Source: Campanula takesimana
Lineage: Eukaryota; Streptophyta; Magnoliopsida; Asterales; Campanulaceae
Length of the DNA: 64,000 nt
Assembly (NCBI GenBank): GCA_026119855.1
Contig: JAOWBW010001476.1
Span: 223,361 to 287,360, forward strand
Direction: 5' to 3'
Both the position numbers and the translations under genes were made by a program. Below are positions 1 through 10,087 of this stretch, piece by piece. Each line of letters opens with the position of its first letter. Positions within the stretch are counted from its first letter, which is position 1. The notes below the pieces were generated by a model. That model was given only the letters and a program-made list of their open reading frames with translations. It was not told where the DNA came from and did no database searches.

Positions 1-588
1 TTCTCTAAAGAATTCATCAAGAAGTGTTTGAAGTCTCTTGAAGTCTAGGTAAAGTTATCTCTTTCCTCTTCTTAACTTCATCTCTTTTCTCTTTCCTTTT
101 GTTTTATCAAAGTGCAATCACCCAAATCATTTTGGGACATGACTTTAATGATCACCTCACCTCATTGAGGTCGGTTAAAGAGTTATCTCCTACATTCCAA
201 ACTCTATTTTAAACCCATTTTTATGATTTAAAGAAGAAGAAGAAGAACGTTATCATTCATGTAGATTTTGATCAAGCAAAACCAACTTTAGTTGGGCGAG
301 ATGGGTGTTTCGGTACTTCCCATCTCGTAATCTAACCTTCGAACCTCAAAACAAAGAATCTCTGTTTTCGTAATCAAACTTTGGCTATAATCAATAGGTT
401 TTTCTTATGTTCCTCAAAACATAGGTGGCGACACTAAAAACAAGTTAGACATCCTAGGATCATTCACGCGCTCTAGCCAAGCCGTGGTCCCCTGGGGTAT
501 CTACACGACTCTAACAAATTAAAACAAGTTGGACATCCTAGGATAATTCACCGCTCTAGCCAAGTTGTGGTTTCCCGGGGTATCTACA
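1..588 (+). mobile_element. Tat-lineage LTR, 3' end (family shared with elements A and B)
   Basis: The segment is the reverse complement of the left parts of the LTRs at 4331-5305 and 13527-14285, so this LTR points to the plus strand and its 5' part lies outside the window. It ends in TATCTACA at 588, matching the ends of the other two copies. A TGGCGACACTAA motif at 426-437 resembles the tRNA-Arg primer-binding site of Tat elements but lies inside the copy. The last part is tandemly duplicated: units 426-505 and 506-588 both end in TATCTACA. Copia pol sequence follows without a spacer, so this is either a 3' LTR or a solo LTR inserted in that copia element. Confidence 0.75.
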
Positions 589-590
589 CA

Positions 591-1428
591 ATGAAAGATA
601 TGGAAGAAACCGCATATGTCCTTGGCATTAAGGAAGCTAATTGGTTTAAAGCCAAAGTACAAACATTGAAAAGGTCATTAGAAGTTTCCACATGGAAATT
701 CTAAAGAGGACAGTTGCCAATGTTACATGGAGTTTTTCTATGCAAAGACTCAAATGTCCTAAGACAAATGATGAGCATGAGAAAATGAATGGGATGTCAT
801 TTGCCTCGGTAATTGGATCCATCATACCATGATAAGTACTAAGCCGGATATATCAAAATGCTTGGAGCATGACGAGTAGATATCAATCCGACAACCTGTG
901 AGAATCACTGGATGGTTGTAAAACAATTCTTAAAGTACTTTAGAAGGACTAAAGATTTGTTTTGATCTACGGAGGGATGGAAGATGATCTCGTCGTATAT
1001 GGGTACACGGATGCATGCTTCCAAACTGACAAAAATGATAGATGTCGCAATCGAGTTTTGTGTCTAAATACTGAAGCTGTAAGTTGGAATGGTTCCAAGC
1101 AGAGTACAGTCACTAAAATTCTACATACTAAATCTAAGTATATTGCTGCATTGGATGATGCAGAGGAAGTTGTTTGGATAAAGAAGTTCATTGGTGAACT
1201 TAAGATGGTTCCTAACATTGCTAATCCAATAGACCTTATTAGTAATAATAGTCGTGCTATTGATCTAGCAAAGGAACCAAGGGCACATCCTAAATCCAAA
1301 CACATACTTAGGCATTTTCTTATCGTTCAAGAAATCGTTGATAAGGGAGACATAAATATATGCAAAGTACCAACTAATGATAACGTTGCGGACACGCTAA
1401 CGAAGGGACTTCCACAAGTTAAAACATG
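591..1428 (+). pseudogene. Ty1/copia RT end and RNase H, degenerate
   Basis: The translation from 591 resembles the end of a copia reverse transcriptase (MKDMEETAYVLGIKEAN, then pieces around SRYQSNP and HW) with several stops and frameshifts. From 962 a 155-residue open stretch matches copia RNase H: GYTDACFQTD, AVSWNGSKQSTV, KSKYIAALDDAEEVVWIKKF and the C-terminal NVADTLTKGLPQ. In intact copia polyproteins this is the C-terminal end of pol. Gag, protease, integrase and most of RT would lie to the left and are absent. The Tat LTR end at 588 abuts it, consistent with insertion into the pol gene. It is not functional. Confidence 0.85.
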
Positions 1429-1480
1429 ATGGTCATATTAGGTCCATGGGTATTGGATACTTAGAGATTGGGCCTAGGTC

Positions 1481-1491
1481 AAGTGGGAGAT
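1481..1491 (+). other. Copia polypurine tract
   Basis: AAGTGGGAGAT lies directly before the LTR start TGTTGGTGTTG, the usual plus-strand primer position in copia elements. The same motif precedes the second LTR of the small copia element at 40285. Confidence 0.75.
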
Positions 1492-3053
1492 TGTTGGTGT
1501 TGGTGCGCTAGGCACGTTTGTTAAACTTTGTATAAGTTATCATTTTATTCATAATGATAAAGAGATATTAAGGTTATTATTATTGCTCATGTTTGCTTAT
1601 AATAATCTCCGTCCCTAGAGCTTGTTAAGAACTAGTATAAAGGCTAAATGATCATGGAATGATCATGTTAGATTTATGGGTACTTGTTTGGAACAAGGTA
1701 CTGGACATGACCCGCGGTATGAGATTTATGTCATGGTCAATGTCATATATAAATCTCATATTAGTTATGTCATTTGAATCCTTAGACATAAAGTTATTAT
1801 AGTCTTCCACTTGATGAAGATTATGTTTGACATATTCAAACGTTACCCTTAACCAGGTAGCTATAAAGGGTATGATTGGCATAATCGGATTCACGTAAGG
1901 AAGAATAATAAGGTAAATGGATTTTTCCCTCTTCGGAGAGATGTCAAGCTTGGGGCCCTCGAAGGAATGATGTTGATGAAATGTTTGGCCAAACTCAAAT
2001 GGATTGATTGGATCAATGTCATTTGGATTATCAACATATTCGGAATCGAGAAAGTATTGAACAAAACAAGTTGACTTGTTGACCATGACTTGTGTTCAAT
2101 GACATCGTGGACAAAGGGATTGTGACATGTTCAAAATGGAATGCGAACTTGTATCTAGTTACACTATTTGGGTAGGTATGACGGTTTGATAGAACCTAAT
2201 CATATCTTATGGTTTCATGTTTGAACCCATTACCAACTTAGTATAATCCTAGAGGGTCACACACAATAGAACGAATCCTAAAAGGACTATATTGTAATAT
2301 TGGGTCGAAGGACCATTAAAGGATTTTGGAAATTAAGAAAGACTGTATCAAGTGTGCGACCGCACAGAAGATCTTGGGCGTCCGCACAGTTTGCCTCAAC
2401 TTGTACCAGAATCATTTCAGGTTGAGTGTGCGACCGTACAGCTGGTTATGGGCGGCCGCACAGTTTATCGGGATTGGTTTCCTGATTCAATTTGGAAACA
2501 GATTTTGGACAGGTTTTGGACTTTCCTAATTGCGATTTCTGGCGGGTTTAGACACAAGTTACCTATTTGGAATAGGTCTAACTTGTATATAAATAGCCTC
2601 TGTTCACCCAAAATCAACCATAAGCATTATGTAAGTTTGTGAGAGCCTCCAAGGGTTTGAGAGGATGAATTTCTTGTTCTAAGAAAATCCCTAGATTGAA
2701 GAACAAGAATATCACACACATAATAATTCCATATAGTTCTATACATCATGAAAGCGTGTTTCATGATTTGGTCTAGCAACCAAGATCAAGTGTTCTTGAT
2801 ATTCGTTCGCGTGTGGATACCGCTAGAGGGTGAAACTTATCATCTTCATAGTTCGTGATTCTTACATTGTTCGTGATCAAGATTTCAAGCCTCCATCGAA
2901 TTCAAGGTTGCAAAATCAAAGGCATCAAGGGTTAGTATTCTAGTATTCATTATGTTGTATTTGATATAATCATATGAACGGATCTATGGCTTTGGGTTTC
3001 TATTAAATTTTAAATGCTTAATTCCGCTGCGCATGTTACTCCGAAACCCAACA
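1492..3053 (+). mobile_element. Copia 3' LTR, about 1.56 kb
   Basis: The LTR starts TGTTGGTGTTG after the polypurine tract and ends in CCCAACA at 3053, where Tat gag sequence begins. A TATA-like TATAAATAG at about 2588 may mark the R-region start. Upstream of it are two copies of a 74-bp unit (from 2353 and from 2427), each with two GC-rich dyad motifs 23 bp apart. A homologous LTR fragment lies on the minus strand at 28449-29276. Open frames within it, such as 1652-2086 on the minus strand, are not supported as genes. Confidence 0.75.
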
Positions 3054-3526
3054 CATTCATCATGCGCATGATTTTTACGTATCGTCTTCGGCTTGTACCC
3101 TCCCAAAGGCTTAACCTTTCCCTTTGCTACTAAGGCTTCAAATGCTTTGGCTTGGGTTACTCCTATGAGAGGAGTGAAAATTCGGTTGTTGGCGGCACCT
3201 TTTTGACTTTTGAGGGACGAACAACTTGAGCATGTTTTACGGTTGACCTTTGTCTTGTTGTCGGTGAAGTCTTGCAAACGAGCCTTGAGTTTGGACACTT
3301 CTTCCTCGTGAATTCTTCTTTCGTAATCAAGACGGGCCTTGAGTTCGGAAACCTCTTCTTTGTGAATCCTCTTGTCGATATCGAAACGGGCTTGCCACAA
3401 ATTGTGTTTACTGCGGGCATCCTCGACAATTCTATCCATTTATTCCCCCATTGATTTTATGTTGAGTAACCCTTCGTTGGACACGAAAACATTCCCACCA
3501 TTGTTGTTGTTGCCGTTCGAAGCCAT
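3054..3526 (-). pseudogene. Tat-lineage gag fragment, interrupted by copia
   Basis: Reading the minus strand from ATG at 3526, the protein begins with an Asn/Gly-rich leader and meets a stop at 3440-3442 just before MDRIVEDARS. A charged coiled-coil-like segment with repeated E-E-VS-LKARL follows. After it comes FTPLIGVTQAKAFEALVAKG and KPLGGYKPKTIRKNHAHDE, which resembles the C-terminal gag region of Tat/Ogre elements before their Cys-His motif. The frame then runs into the copia LTR. The remaining gag and pol are not in the window. Gag would form the particle; this copy cannot. Confidence 0.65.
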
Positions 3527-4330
3527 TGGACCTATTGAAAGAGCACGATTGATCTTAGATTTGCCTACAAACACCTTTTGAGTAAAATAATTTCACCCAC
3601 AAACAAGGAAAGGACTCAACCACACAAAGAAAAAGACTTTTTTTTTTATTTATTTACAAAAGTCGGAAGGAGTGAGTCCTTTTTGGAGTTTCTAGAAAAA
3701 TAGTGGAATCGTCACACTAGTATATAGACCTTCTCACGGTCCCATATACTCATCGGATTCCACCACGCTTGTGAATCCTACACATGTCGGGATTAAACTA
3801 AATTAATGTAGTAAAGCATACATGCGGGGACGGATTTTTTATTTTCATCCATAATAACCACTTGGGGACGGAGTTTTATTTTGTCCATGATAACCACTTG
3901 GCATGTATGTTTTGAAGACATTAGTTTAGGGAAATCTCGGCACATGAAAACCGACTTGGTCACGGAGTGTTAGACCCTAACTAGAATTGTGTTGGCTTGT
4001 GCTCGGCTAATGAGAGGCTTAAAGGTCACCCCCGGCATGTGGTCATGAACTACGCCACGGGCTGAGGTTTACCGCTTCGAGAGAGTCAAGGTTGGGTGGA
4101 GCTTGAAACTCTCTAGGACGGGCCTCGACGGGTTTGGGGTTGGACTTGTGCGACTCGATTATGAGCAATTCATAAGAATATGTGCATGTAGTGTGAGGTC
4201 AAGCCAAGTGAAAAATTATTTTTTTTTTCAAAAGAAAAGAAAAGACAAAAAATAAGCACATATTTACAACTTTCGAATCACCCGTGTGACCGATAAAATA
4301 AACAAAAAATAAAAAATTGTTCTGTGAAGG
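3527..4330 (-). other. Leader region upstream of the Tat gag fragment
   Basis: No coding signal is seen. On the minus strand this is the 5' untranslated stretch before the gag start at 3526. It holds a short direct duplication at about 3826-3901 (GGGGACGGA ... AACCACTTGG twice) and A/T homopolymers at 3641 and 4210. It stops where the LTR of element A begins. It may belong to an older Tat element that A entered, or to a tandem pair sharing that LTR. Confidence 0.5.
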
Positions 4331-5305
4331 TGTAGATACCCCGGGAGGGCCCACCGCTTGGCTAGAGCGGCGGAAGGATTCCTAGGATGTCTAACTTGTT
4401 TTAGATTTGTTAGAGTCGCCGCCTATGTTTTAGAGGAACATAAGAAAAACCTAATATTTATAGCCTATTTTTGATTACGAAAACAGAGATTCTTGTTATG
4501 AGGTTCGGGGGTTAGGTTATGAGATGGGAAGTACTTAAACACCCATCTCGCCTGACTAACGTCGGTATTGCTTGATCAAAGTCTACATAAATGATAAAAT
4601 GTTCTTCTTATTCTTGATGATTAAAGGGGGGGGGTTAAAAGGGGTTTTGGAATGTAGGGAGATAAATCTGTGACTAGCTTCAATGAAGTGAAGTAGTTGT
4701 CATGTCCCAAAATATTTGGGTGATTTTACTTTTGATTAAAATAAAAGAAATAGAAGAGAGATAAAGTAGAAAAGGAGAGAAAAGAGTAGTCTTTTTACCT
4801 ATACTTCAAAGACCTTCAAATACTTCTTCAAGAGGTTCTTAGGAAAATGCCTTGTAAATATATGTGTAGAGTTTACTTAATGATTAAAAATCCTCCTCTT
4901 TTCAATGGTGAATTAGAGGTGTTTTTATAGGTAAAAGAGAAGTGTTTTTGGTGCCAAAACCAAGTCACAAACATCAGTTTCCCGGGCAAATCCTGTTAAA
5001 AGGAGCAAGGGAGGGATTCTTGGACAGAAATATGTAACGGACGCCCAGGTGCGCGCGCCTCCTGCCTTGATAGCGGGATGCGTGCACCTTTGGCCCCCAA
5101 GGGTGAAGGCGCGTGCCTTGGAGATGGCCAAAATGACAGAATGGACTAGAAAGTCAGCACTATTATTCAGTTTGGTCCCTAAACTTAACAAAGTCAGTCA
5201 GGAACTTAACGAAAGTAACGAAAACTAACGAAAACACATAAAAAAGGGAGAAACACAAGATCAATTGTACAATCGGGGTGAGCGGTCCAAGGCGGGGTGT
5301 CTACA
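4331..5305 (-). mobile_element. 3' LTR of Tat element A
   Basis: Terminal inverted ends are TGTAGATACCCCGG at 4331 and GGGGTGTCTACA at 5305. On the minus strand it starts TGTAGACACCCCGCC directly after a purine-rich GAGGGGCTC, the expected polypurine tract, so the element interior lies to the right. GC-rich boxes start at about 5049, 5076 and 5105. On the minus strand they lie 120-190 bp upstream of a TATA-like CTATAAAA at 4926-4932. A tRNA-Arg-PBS-like AGAGTCGCC at 4412-4420 sits inside, about 80 bp from the end. Confidence 0.75.
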
Positions 5306-5473
5306 GAGCCCCTCAGCGATGTGGATTGCAAAGCAAAATACGTCGACGAAAGAACAAAACATCCGCCGAGGACATCACCAGGAAAAAAGCAAAGACTCGA
5401 TGAAAACAAGAATCTTGAAATTCCGAGAGATAGGAGTGCGCTCCCTGTGTGAGCGACATTTAGCCAAAATTTA
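5306..5473 (-). other. Polypurine tract and 3' internal end of element A
   Basis: This segment is nearly the same as 14286-14460 in element B, which shows A and B belong to one family. On the minus strand it ends in GAGGGGCTC next to the LTR. No gene is seen. Confidence 0.6.
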
Positions 5474-5493
5474 GAGTCCGTATAGAGGACTTT

Positions 5494-5823
5494 GAGGGAC
5501 TCGAAAGTCTGCCTGCTGATGTGGAGGGACTCGAAAGTTTGCCTATTGATGTGGAGGGACTTAAAAGTCTGCCTGCTGATATGGAGGGACTCGAAAGTCT
5601 GCCTGTTGATGTGGAGGGACTCAAAAGTCTGCCTGCTGATGTGGAGGGACTCGAAAGTCTGCCTGCTGATGTAGAGGGACACGAAAGTCTGCCTGCTGGT
5701 GTAGAGGGACTCAAAAGTATGCCTGCTGATGTAGAGGGACTCGAAAGTCTGCCTGCTAATGTGGAGGGCCTCAAAAGTCTACCTGCTGATGTAGAGGGAC
5801 TCGAAAGTCTGCCTGCCGATGTA
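5494..5823 (+). repeat. 30-bp minisatellite, 11 units
   Basis: Eleven uninterrupted 30-bp units start with GAGGGACTCGAAAGTCTGCC and differ by a few substitutions. The array is flanked on both sides by a copy of GAGTCCGTATAG (5474 and 5824). Because 30 is a multiple of three, the array is open in several frames and looks like a 10-residue repeat protein (DVEGLESLPA), which is an artefact. The position, just inside the 3' LTR of a Tat element, matches the known hypervariable 3' tandem repeats of that lineage. Confidence 0.95.
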
Positions 5824-6419
5824 GAGTCCGTATAGGGGAGTAGAGGTGAATGTGAATTTGTTGAGTAGATTCTGCTGATGAGGTGGTGATTTCTGTGGTT
5901 CACCGCGGACCAAATTTGCTGTTTTGAAGCTGTATTTTGATGTACATTGTCTGGAGTAGCGTTTGCAGTTGACTTTTACGGGGTGCAGGCATAGTTGGCT
6001 GCGGACCACTTATTCTATATTCTCTTTTGAGAGGAGAAGCCTAGATTGACCTTGACTTTTGTAACCGCGGATTTAATGATGTCCGTTGCAGAGTTTTTGT
6101 ACTTGAAACGCCCCAAGGTGGAGCTGAAAACTCGGATGGGAGTTGGAGGAACATTGATATGATGTGTTTATTCTTGCATTGAAACTTGCACCTGGGCCTG
6201 ACTGGACACAGGAGGAACGTGAGACGCGCCCGCGTTCCAGGTATATAGCGGGAGGCGCGCGCATTTCACATAAGTTCAGCATATATTCAGAAATTGCTCA
6301 TTCTGTTCGAGCTAAGTTCAAAAATTGCCCAAACTCTCTGCATTCTGAGTCGAAATCTTGTGAGGAAAACATCCCAAAACGCTTCCTTTACTCATTTGAG
6401 ACCATTCCATCGAGGAATC
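5824..6419 (+). promoter_or_regulatory. Upstream region of the antisense PMD gene of element A
   Basis: GC-rich boxes at about 6224 (ACGCGCCCGCG) and 6252 (GAGGCGCGCGC) are spaced 28 bp, as in the LTRs of A and B. AT-rich CATATATTCAG lies at about 6276 and the proposed ATG at 6420. A functional promoter is an inference from this arrangement. Confidence 0.45.
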
Positions 6420-8793
6420 ATGTCGAGTTCTCATCAAACTCCTCCTTTTGAGATGCCCATGGGCGAAGAGGTTGGGATTGAGGCCATGGACCCGAGACAG
6501 CTCACCTATGAGTCCCATACTCATATTGCTCACTTCGTTTCTGCGGGATTGGTAAGAATTTCGCCTTCCCTTTGACAATTTTGGATTCTAGGGTCGTACC
6601 ATTTTGTCCGTGATACTGCTGCAGTAACCCTTCTGATCATGCTTGCATGTTGTTGTCATTGTTGATTTGTTGTGAAGAGGATGTTTGGACACCCATTTAC
6701 ATGTTCACACACTTGTTTGCACGTCATGCCATTGCCATGTTGAATTTCCTCATATTGGATTTGGCCATTTTCTTGCCGTTATGCTGACGAATTTTTCTTT
6801 GTCTCTTGTCTCCTTTTAGAGGTGGAACCGTCTGATCGAAATCTGAGGTGGGGCTCAGGCACCCATTTCTGTATGGAGGAAACTTCCAGAGAATGTACAG
6901 ACTCGGGTGGCCGCTACATTTTTTGGCCCTTTCATTACCAGTCTGTCTTCGTTGAAGAATGATCCTGATGTGATTCAGGCTTTGAGGGAGAAATGGTGGG
7001 ACACTACCCACACTTTGCACTTGCCGATAGGGGAGGTGACTATCAACTGACTTTACGGCTCTAACCGGTTTGCCTTTTTTTGGGGTGTCTGTCCCTTGTG
7101 GCGTTAGCGGGACCGCTAGGAAGCCTACCGAGCTGTTGGCTTTGGTTGATTGTGAGCTCGTAGTGAAGAACTCCCGAGTGACTTGGGGGAAGTTCCGGAC
7201 TTACTTTAGAGTCCTTGAGGCTGAGTCTCGGGGAGTTACCGCTGATAGGGTCGAGGCGGTGGCTCGGTGTTTCATTTGGTTTGCTTTGTCCCACACCCTA
7301 TTTGCGAATGGGGGAAGTTCTGCCTCTTTGTCCTTGTTGGACCTTCTGATTGATCTGGATCAGGCTGCTCAATATAACTGGGGTGCAGCGGGCCTGGCTA
7401 CGTGTTATCAGGGTATGGACTTGACCAGCCGTTCGACTCAGAGCTCGGTTACTGGGTTTTCCATTGCTTGGGAGGTATACTCATCACTCTGCCTTTTTCA
7501 GATTTCTGACTTTTCTGCACTTTCAACTGTGTTTAATTTCTGCCTTTGTTTCTGTTTGTAGCTGTGGGCTTTCGCTATTCTGGGGATGAGAGATTTCCAG
7601 ATTGAGCAGAAGGGACAACCCCTGTATCCTAACTGTGCGCGGTGGTCTTACAAGGCCAGAAATGTGAAGACCAGCACCGCCCCTATTAGCTTGGTTTCAG
7701 CCAGGCAATATCTGGATGGTTTGAGGCCCGAGTCCGTATCTCAGTCACTGTTTCCCTGGAGACCGATATATGGTGGCATAGAGCATACTCTGCTGCCAAT
7801 CGTTCTAAGTTGTTGATGAGCTCGGTGGAGTGCATGGCTATGTACTTGTGAGAGAGGGTACACTGGCAGCATGGGAGCCAGATGGTGGATTACCATAACC
7901 CGCCTAGGCCGACGGTTCCAGAGTTCCCTCCTTTCTGCCCTTGTAACTTGAGGGTACTGTCTTAGGATGATATGGCCATGTATATGGCAGGGGTTGATGC
8001 TACCCCTTTCATCTTTCTTTACCAGTATTATGGCCTTTTCTGGGCGAACCATCTGATGCCGGGCTTCATGTATGCCGATCCTCGGGGAACACAGCCTGCC
8101 CCTTTGACTTCTGCGCAGTTCTACCCCACTGGGGCGGGTTATTGCGTTGATCCCCCTCTGCCTCCTTCGTATTATACCTACTCCAACTTTGGGGTTGTTG
8201 ATGAGCAGAGGGAGATTGTCCCTGAAGATATGTCACCAGAGAGAGAGCCTCCTACCCAGACCGCTGTGGTATGACTTTTGCTTTTCTTGCACATTTCTGA
8301 TTATGTCCCGCTTTCTGTCCCAGTCTGTTTTATCCCAGTATACTGATGTAGTTTCCTATTTTTATTGTGACAGGTATCCGTGGCTGCTTATAGGTACATA
8401 GGCCGCCAGAACAAGGGGATGAGGAGCAGGCTGCGCCGTCTGGAGGGGAGAGTCCTGGAGATATGTAGGGACATGGCGAACCTGACCAGGGAGGCTGTAG
8501 GGACCGTATTTGGATCTGCTAGAGGTATGGCTCGGGGTTCTCGTGGTATGGGGCGAGGATGTAGAGATGCGGCCCAGGAAGTTGATGATGCTGTCAATGA
8601 TGCTGTCACCTCGGCGAGGCGGTCACTGAGTCGGAGTCTTAGTCGTAGCGGTGCTAGTTCTTCGGCGCAGGTGCCAAAGAGACGCCATCATGAGATCACG
8701 GTCGAGGAATCTGAAGAAGAGTCTGATGATGATGAGGAGACCAAGAGCGGCGATGAGGGTGGGCACAGTGCCACTGGTGATGATTCAGAGTAG
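6420..8793 (+). pseudogene. Plant mobile domain (MAIN-like) gene, four exons, antisense in element A
   Basis: Proposed exons are 6420-6551, 6820-7474, 7562-8268 and 8374-8793. Introns begin GTAAGA, GTATAC and GTATGA and end TTTTAG, TTGTAG and GACAG. Exon 1 encodes MSSSHQTPPFEMPMGEE and SHTHIAHFVSAGL. Exon 2 encodes FFGPFITSL, WWDTTHTLHLPIGEVTI and later QAAQYNWGAAGLATCY; exon 3 begins LWAFAILGM. This is the order seen in PF10536 proteins, which occur as host genes (MAIN/MAIL) and inside transposons. The last exon is basic, then Ser/Arg-rich, then a Glu/Asp-rich tail. Damage: a stop at 6844-6846, a frameshift near 7046, another near 7740 and stops near 7850 and 7965. It runs opposite to the pol gene of A. 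Family assignment is firm; exon ends are inferred. Confidence 0.75.
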
Positions 8794-9274
8794 ACTGGGG
8801 AGGACGAGTGCCTGAACAATTTATTATTTAAACATGTAATAACATTTAGCACGTATTTACAATCCTAGATATTTTACCTACATTTTTTATATTTATCTAG
8901 ACTCCATCTTAGGTGTCGAATCTTTACAAACAAATGTGTGCCCAAAGTGTTTCACTTGTTGCTTTATTGCTGTAGATTCTGAACTGATTGCAGGTTGAAG
9001 GCGTTGAAATGCCTGGGCAGTTGCTGAACTGACAAGGGCTGTTCTGTTCTGTCGTCTGTCATAGGCGCACGTTCCTTAGATAAGGCGTGGGATGCGCGCG
9101 CGTTACGTCCTCAAGGGAGGAGGCGCCCACGTTTGGGCTGCTGATTTACAGCCCCTTTCTTTCTGTACAGGATTCTCCAACAACTATAAATTTGAACCCA
9201 TTTCGACCAGTTTGGTCACACAGCAATACTCTGCACTACTTCTCATCTCTTTAAGCCCCAAATTCTTGTCAAGA
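8794..9274 (+). promoter_or_regulatory. Spacer and likely promoter of the second antisense ORF of A
   Basis: The 3' flank of the PMD gene is AT-rich to about 8960. GC boxes at about 9064, 9092 and 9120 are exactly 28 bp apart, followed by TATA-like CTATAAA at 9184 and ATG at 9275. The same box-TATA-ATG order precedes the antisense gene of element B. Confidence 0.5.
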
Positions 9275-9691
9275 ATGGCTACTATGACCTTCTCTTTTAA
9301 TGTAAAAGTGTCCGTCCCCGAAGGTGAACAAGTGAAGTCCGTCCCCATTGTGAAGGCACGCCCAAGTGTCTTTGATCGTTTGGGGAAGCCTAACGATGTT
9401 GTTGTTGAACCTTTGAGGTTGACGGCTCGTATTGAAGCCCCTAGGCCGCACAATTTTCCGAAGAATAAGAAAGGCAAAGGTAAGGGAAATTCTCCTCATG
9501 TGTGGAAGCGTCCATACAAGGCTCCGGTCAAGTCCTCGTTTGACAAAGGCAAAGGGAATGTCATTGATAAAGCTCTGTCCCGTCCTAGCGTCTTCTCTCG
9601 TCTTGGCGGTTCTGAGAATGCTCCGCCGCCACCTAAGAGGGTCAAAGGCCAAAGCAAGAAACAATGGGTTCCCAAACCGAAGAAAGATTAG
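9275..9691 (+). CDS. Basic 138-residue protein with two SVFxRLG motifs, antisense in element A
   Basis: From MATMTFSFNVKVSVPEGEQ the frame is intact to TAG at 9691. The protein is Lys/Pro-rich and probably disordered, with RPSVFDRLG near residue 31 and RPSVFSRLG near residue 107. Similar SVFxRLG motifs occur in linker regions of plant Ty3 polyproteins, as far as I recall. The start was chosen because a TATA-like box lies about 90 bp upstream, although the frame is open from 9092. Its 3' flank (from about 9692) is homologous to that of the DUF7745-like gene of element B, so it may be the remnant of such a gene with its centre lost, or a separate short gene. Function unknown. Confidence 0.5.
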   Translation: MATMTFSFNVKVSVPEGEQVKSVPIVKARPSVFDRLGKPNDVVVEPLRLTARIEAPRPHNFPKNKKGKGKGNSPHVWKRPYKAPVKSSFDKGKGNVIDKALSRPSVFSRLGGSENAPPPPKRVKGQSKKQWVPKPKKD

Positions 9692-10087
9692 ACTTTTCTT
9701 TGTACCCCAAGATTGCAATTAAGATAGACCACATATTAGGATTTTAATGTTTTATTGTCTTTTATTGCTCAACATATCCGTTGTAATGGAAAGAATGATT
9801 TGAGAGATAAATAAAAATTGTATTTTGTTACAACATGATTGGGTAAAAATTATTGTTTTAGACCGCACCCAAAGGTTGCCTACGTTCCTCTCGTAGAGAG
9901 GCTCAGGTCTCCATAGTTCAAACAAATGAAGACCATTTTTTTTGTGCACCCTGTTTTTTGCCTAGACCGCCCTTTCAGGTTTTCAATCTAGCGGGCTTCT
10001 TTTTTGCACGTGCTCTAATTTTTACCTAGGCCGCCCTTACGGGTTTTCAACCTAGCGAGCGTTTTTTTTTTTAATGGTCTTTATTTG
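9692..10087. other. Convergent 3' regions between the antisense ORF and pol of element A
   Basis: AATAAA-like signals for the plus-strand transcript lie at about 9808-9820. A unit of about 64 bp containing CCTAGACCGCCC and TTTTCAATCTAGCGGGC is present about twice between 9955 and 10055. The same arrangement is kept in element B (16415-16841). No gene is seen. Confidence 0.55.

Noticed and set aside
1652..2086. Minus-strand frame of 144 residues within the copia LTR
   Set aside because: It lies wholly in non-coding LTR sequence, and the homologous LTR on the other side of the window does not keep it open.
5521..5835. Plus-strand frame encoding ten-residue DVEGLESLPA repeats
   Set aside because: It is the in-frame reading of a 30-bp minisatellite (a multiple of three). 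Other frames of the array are open as well, and no start context or flanking coding sequence supports a protein.
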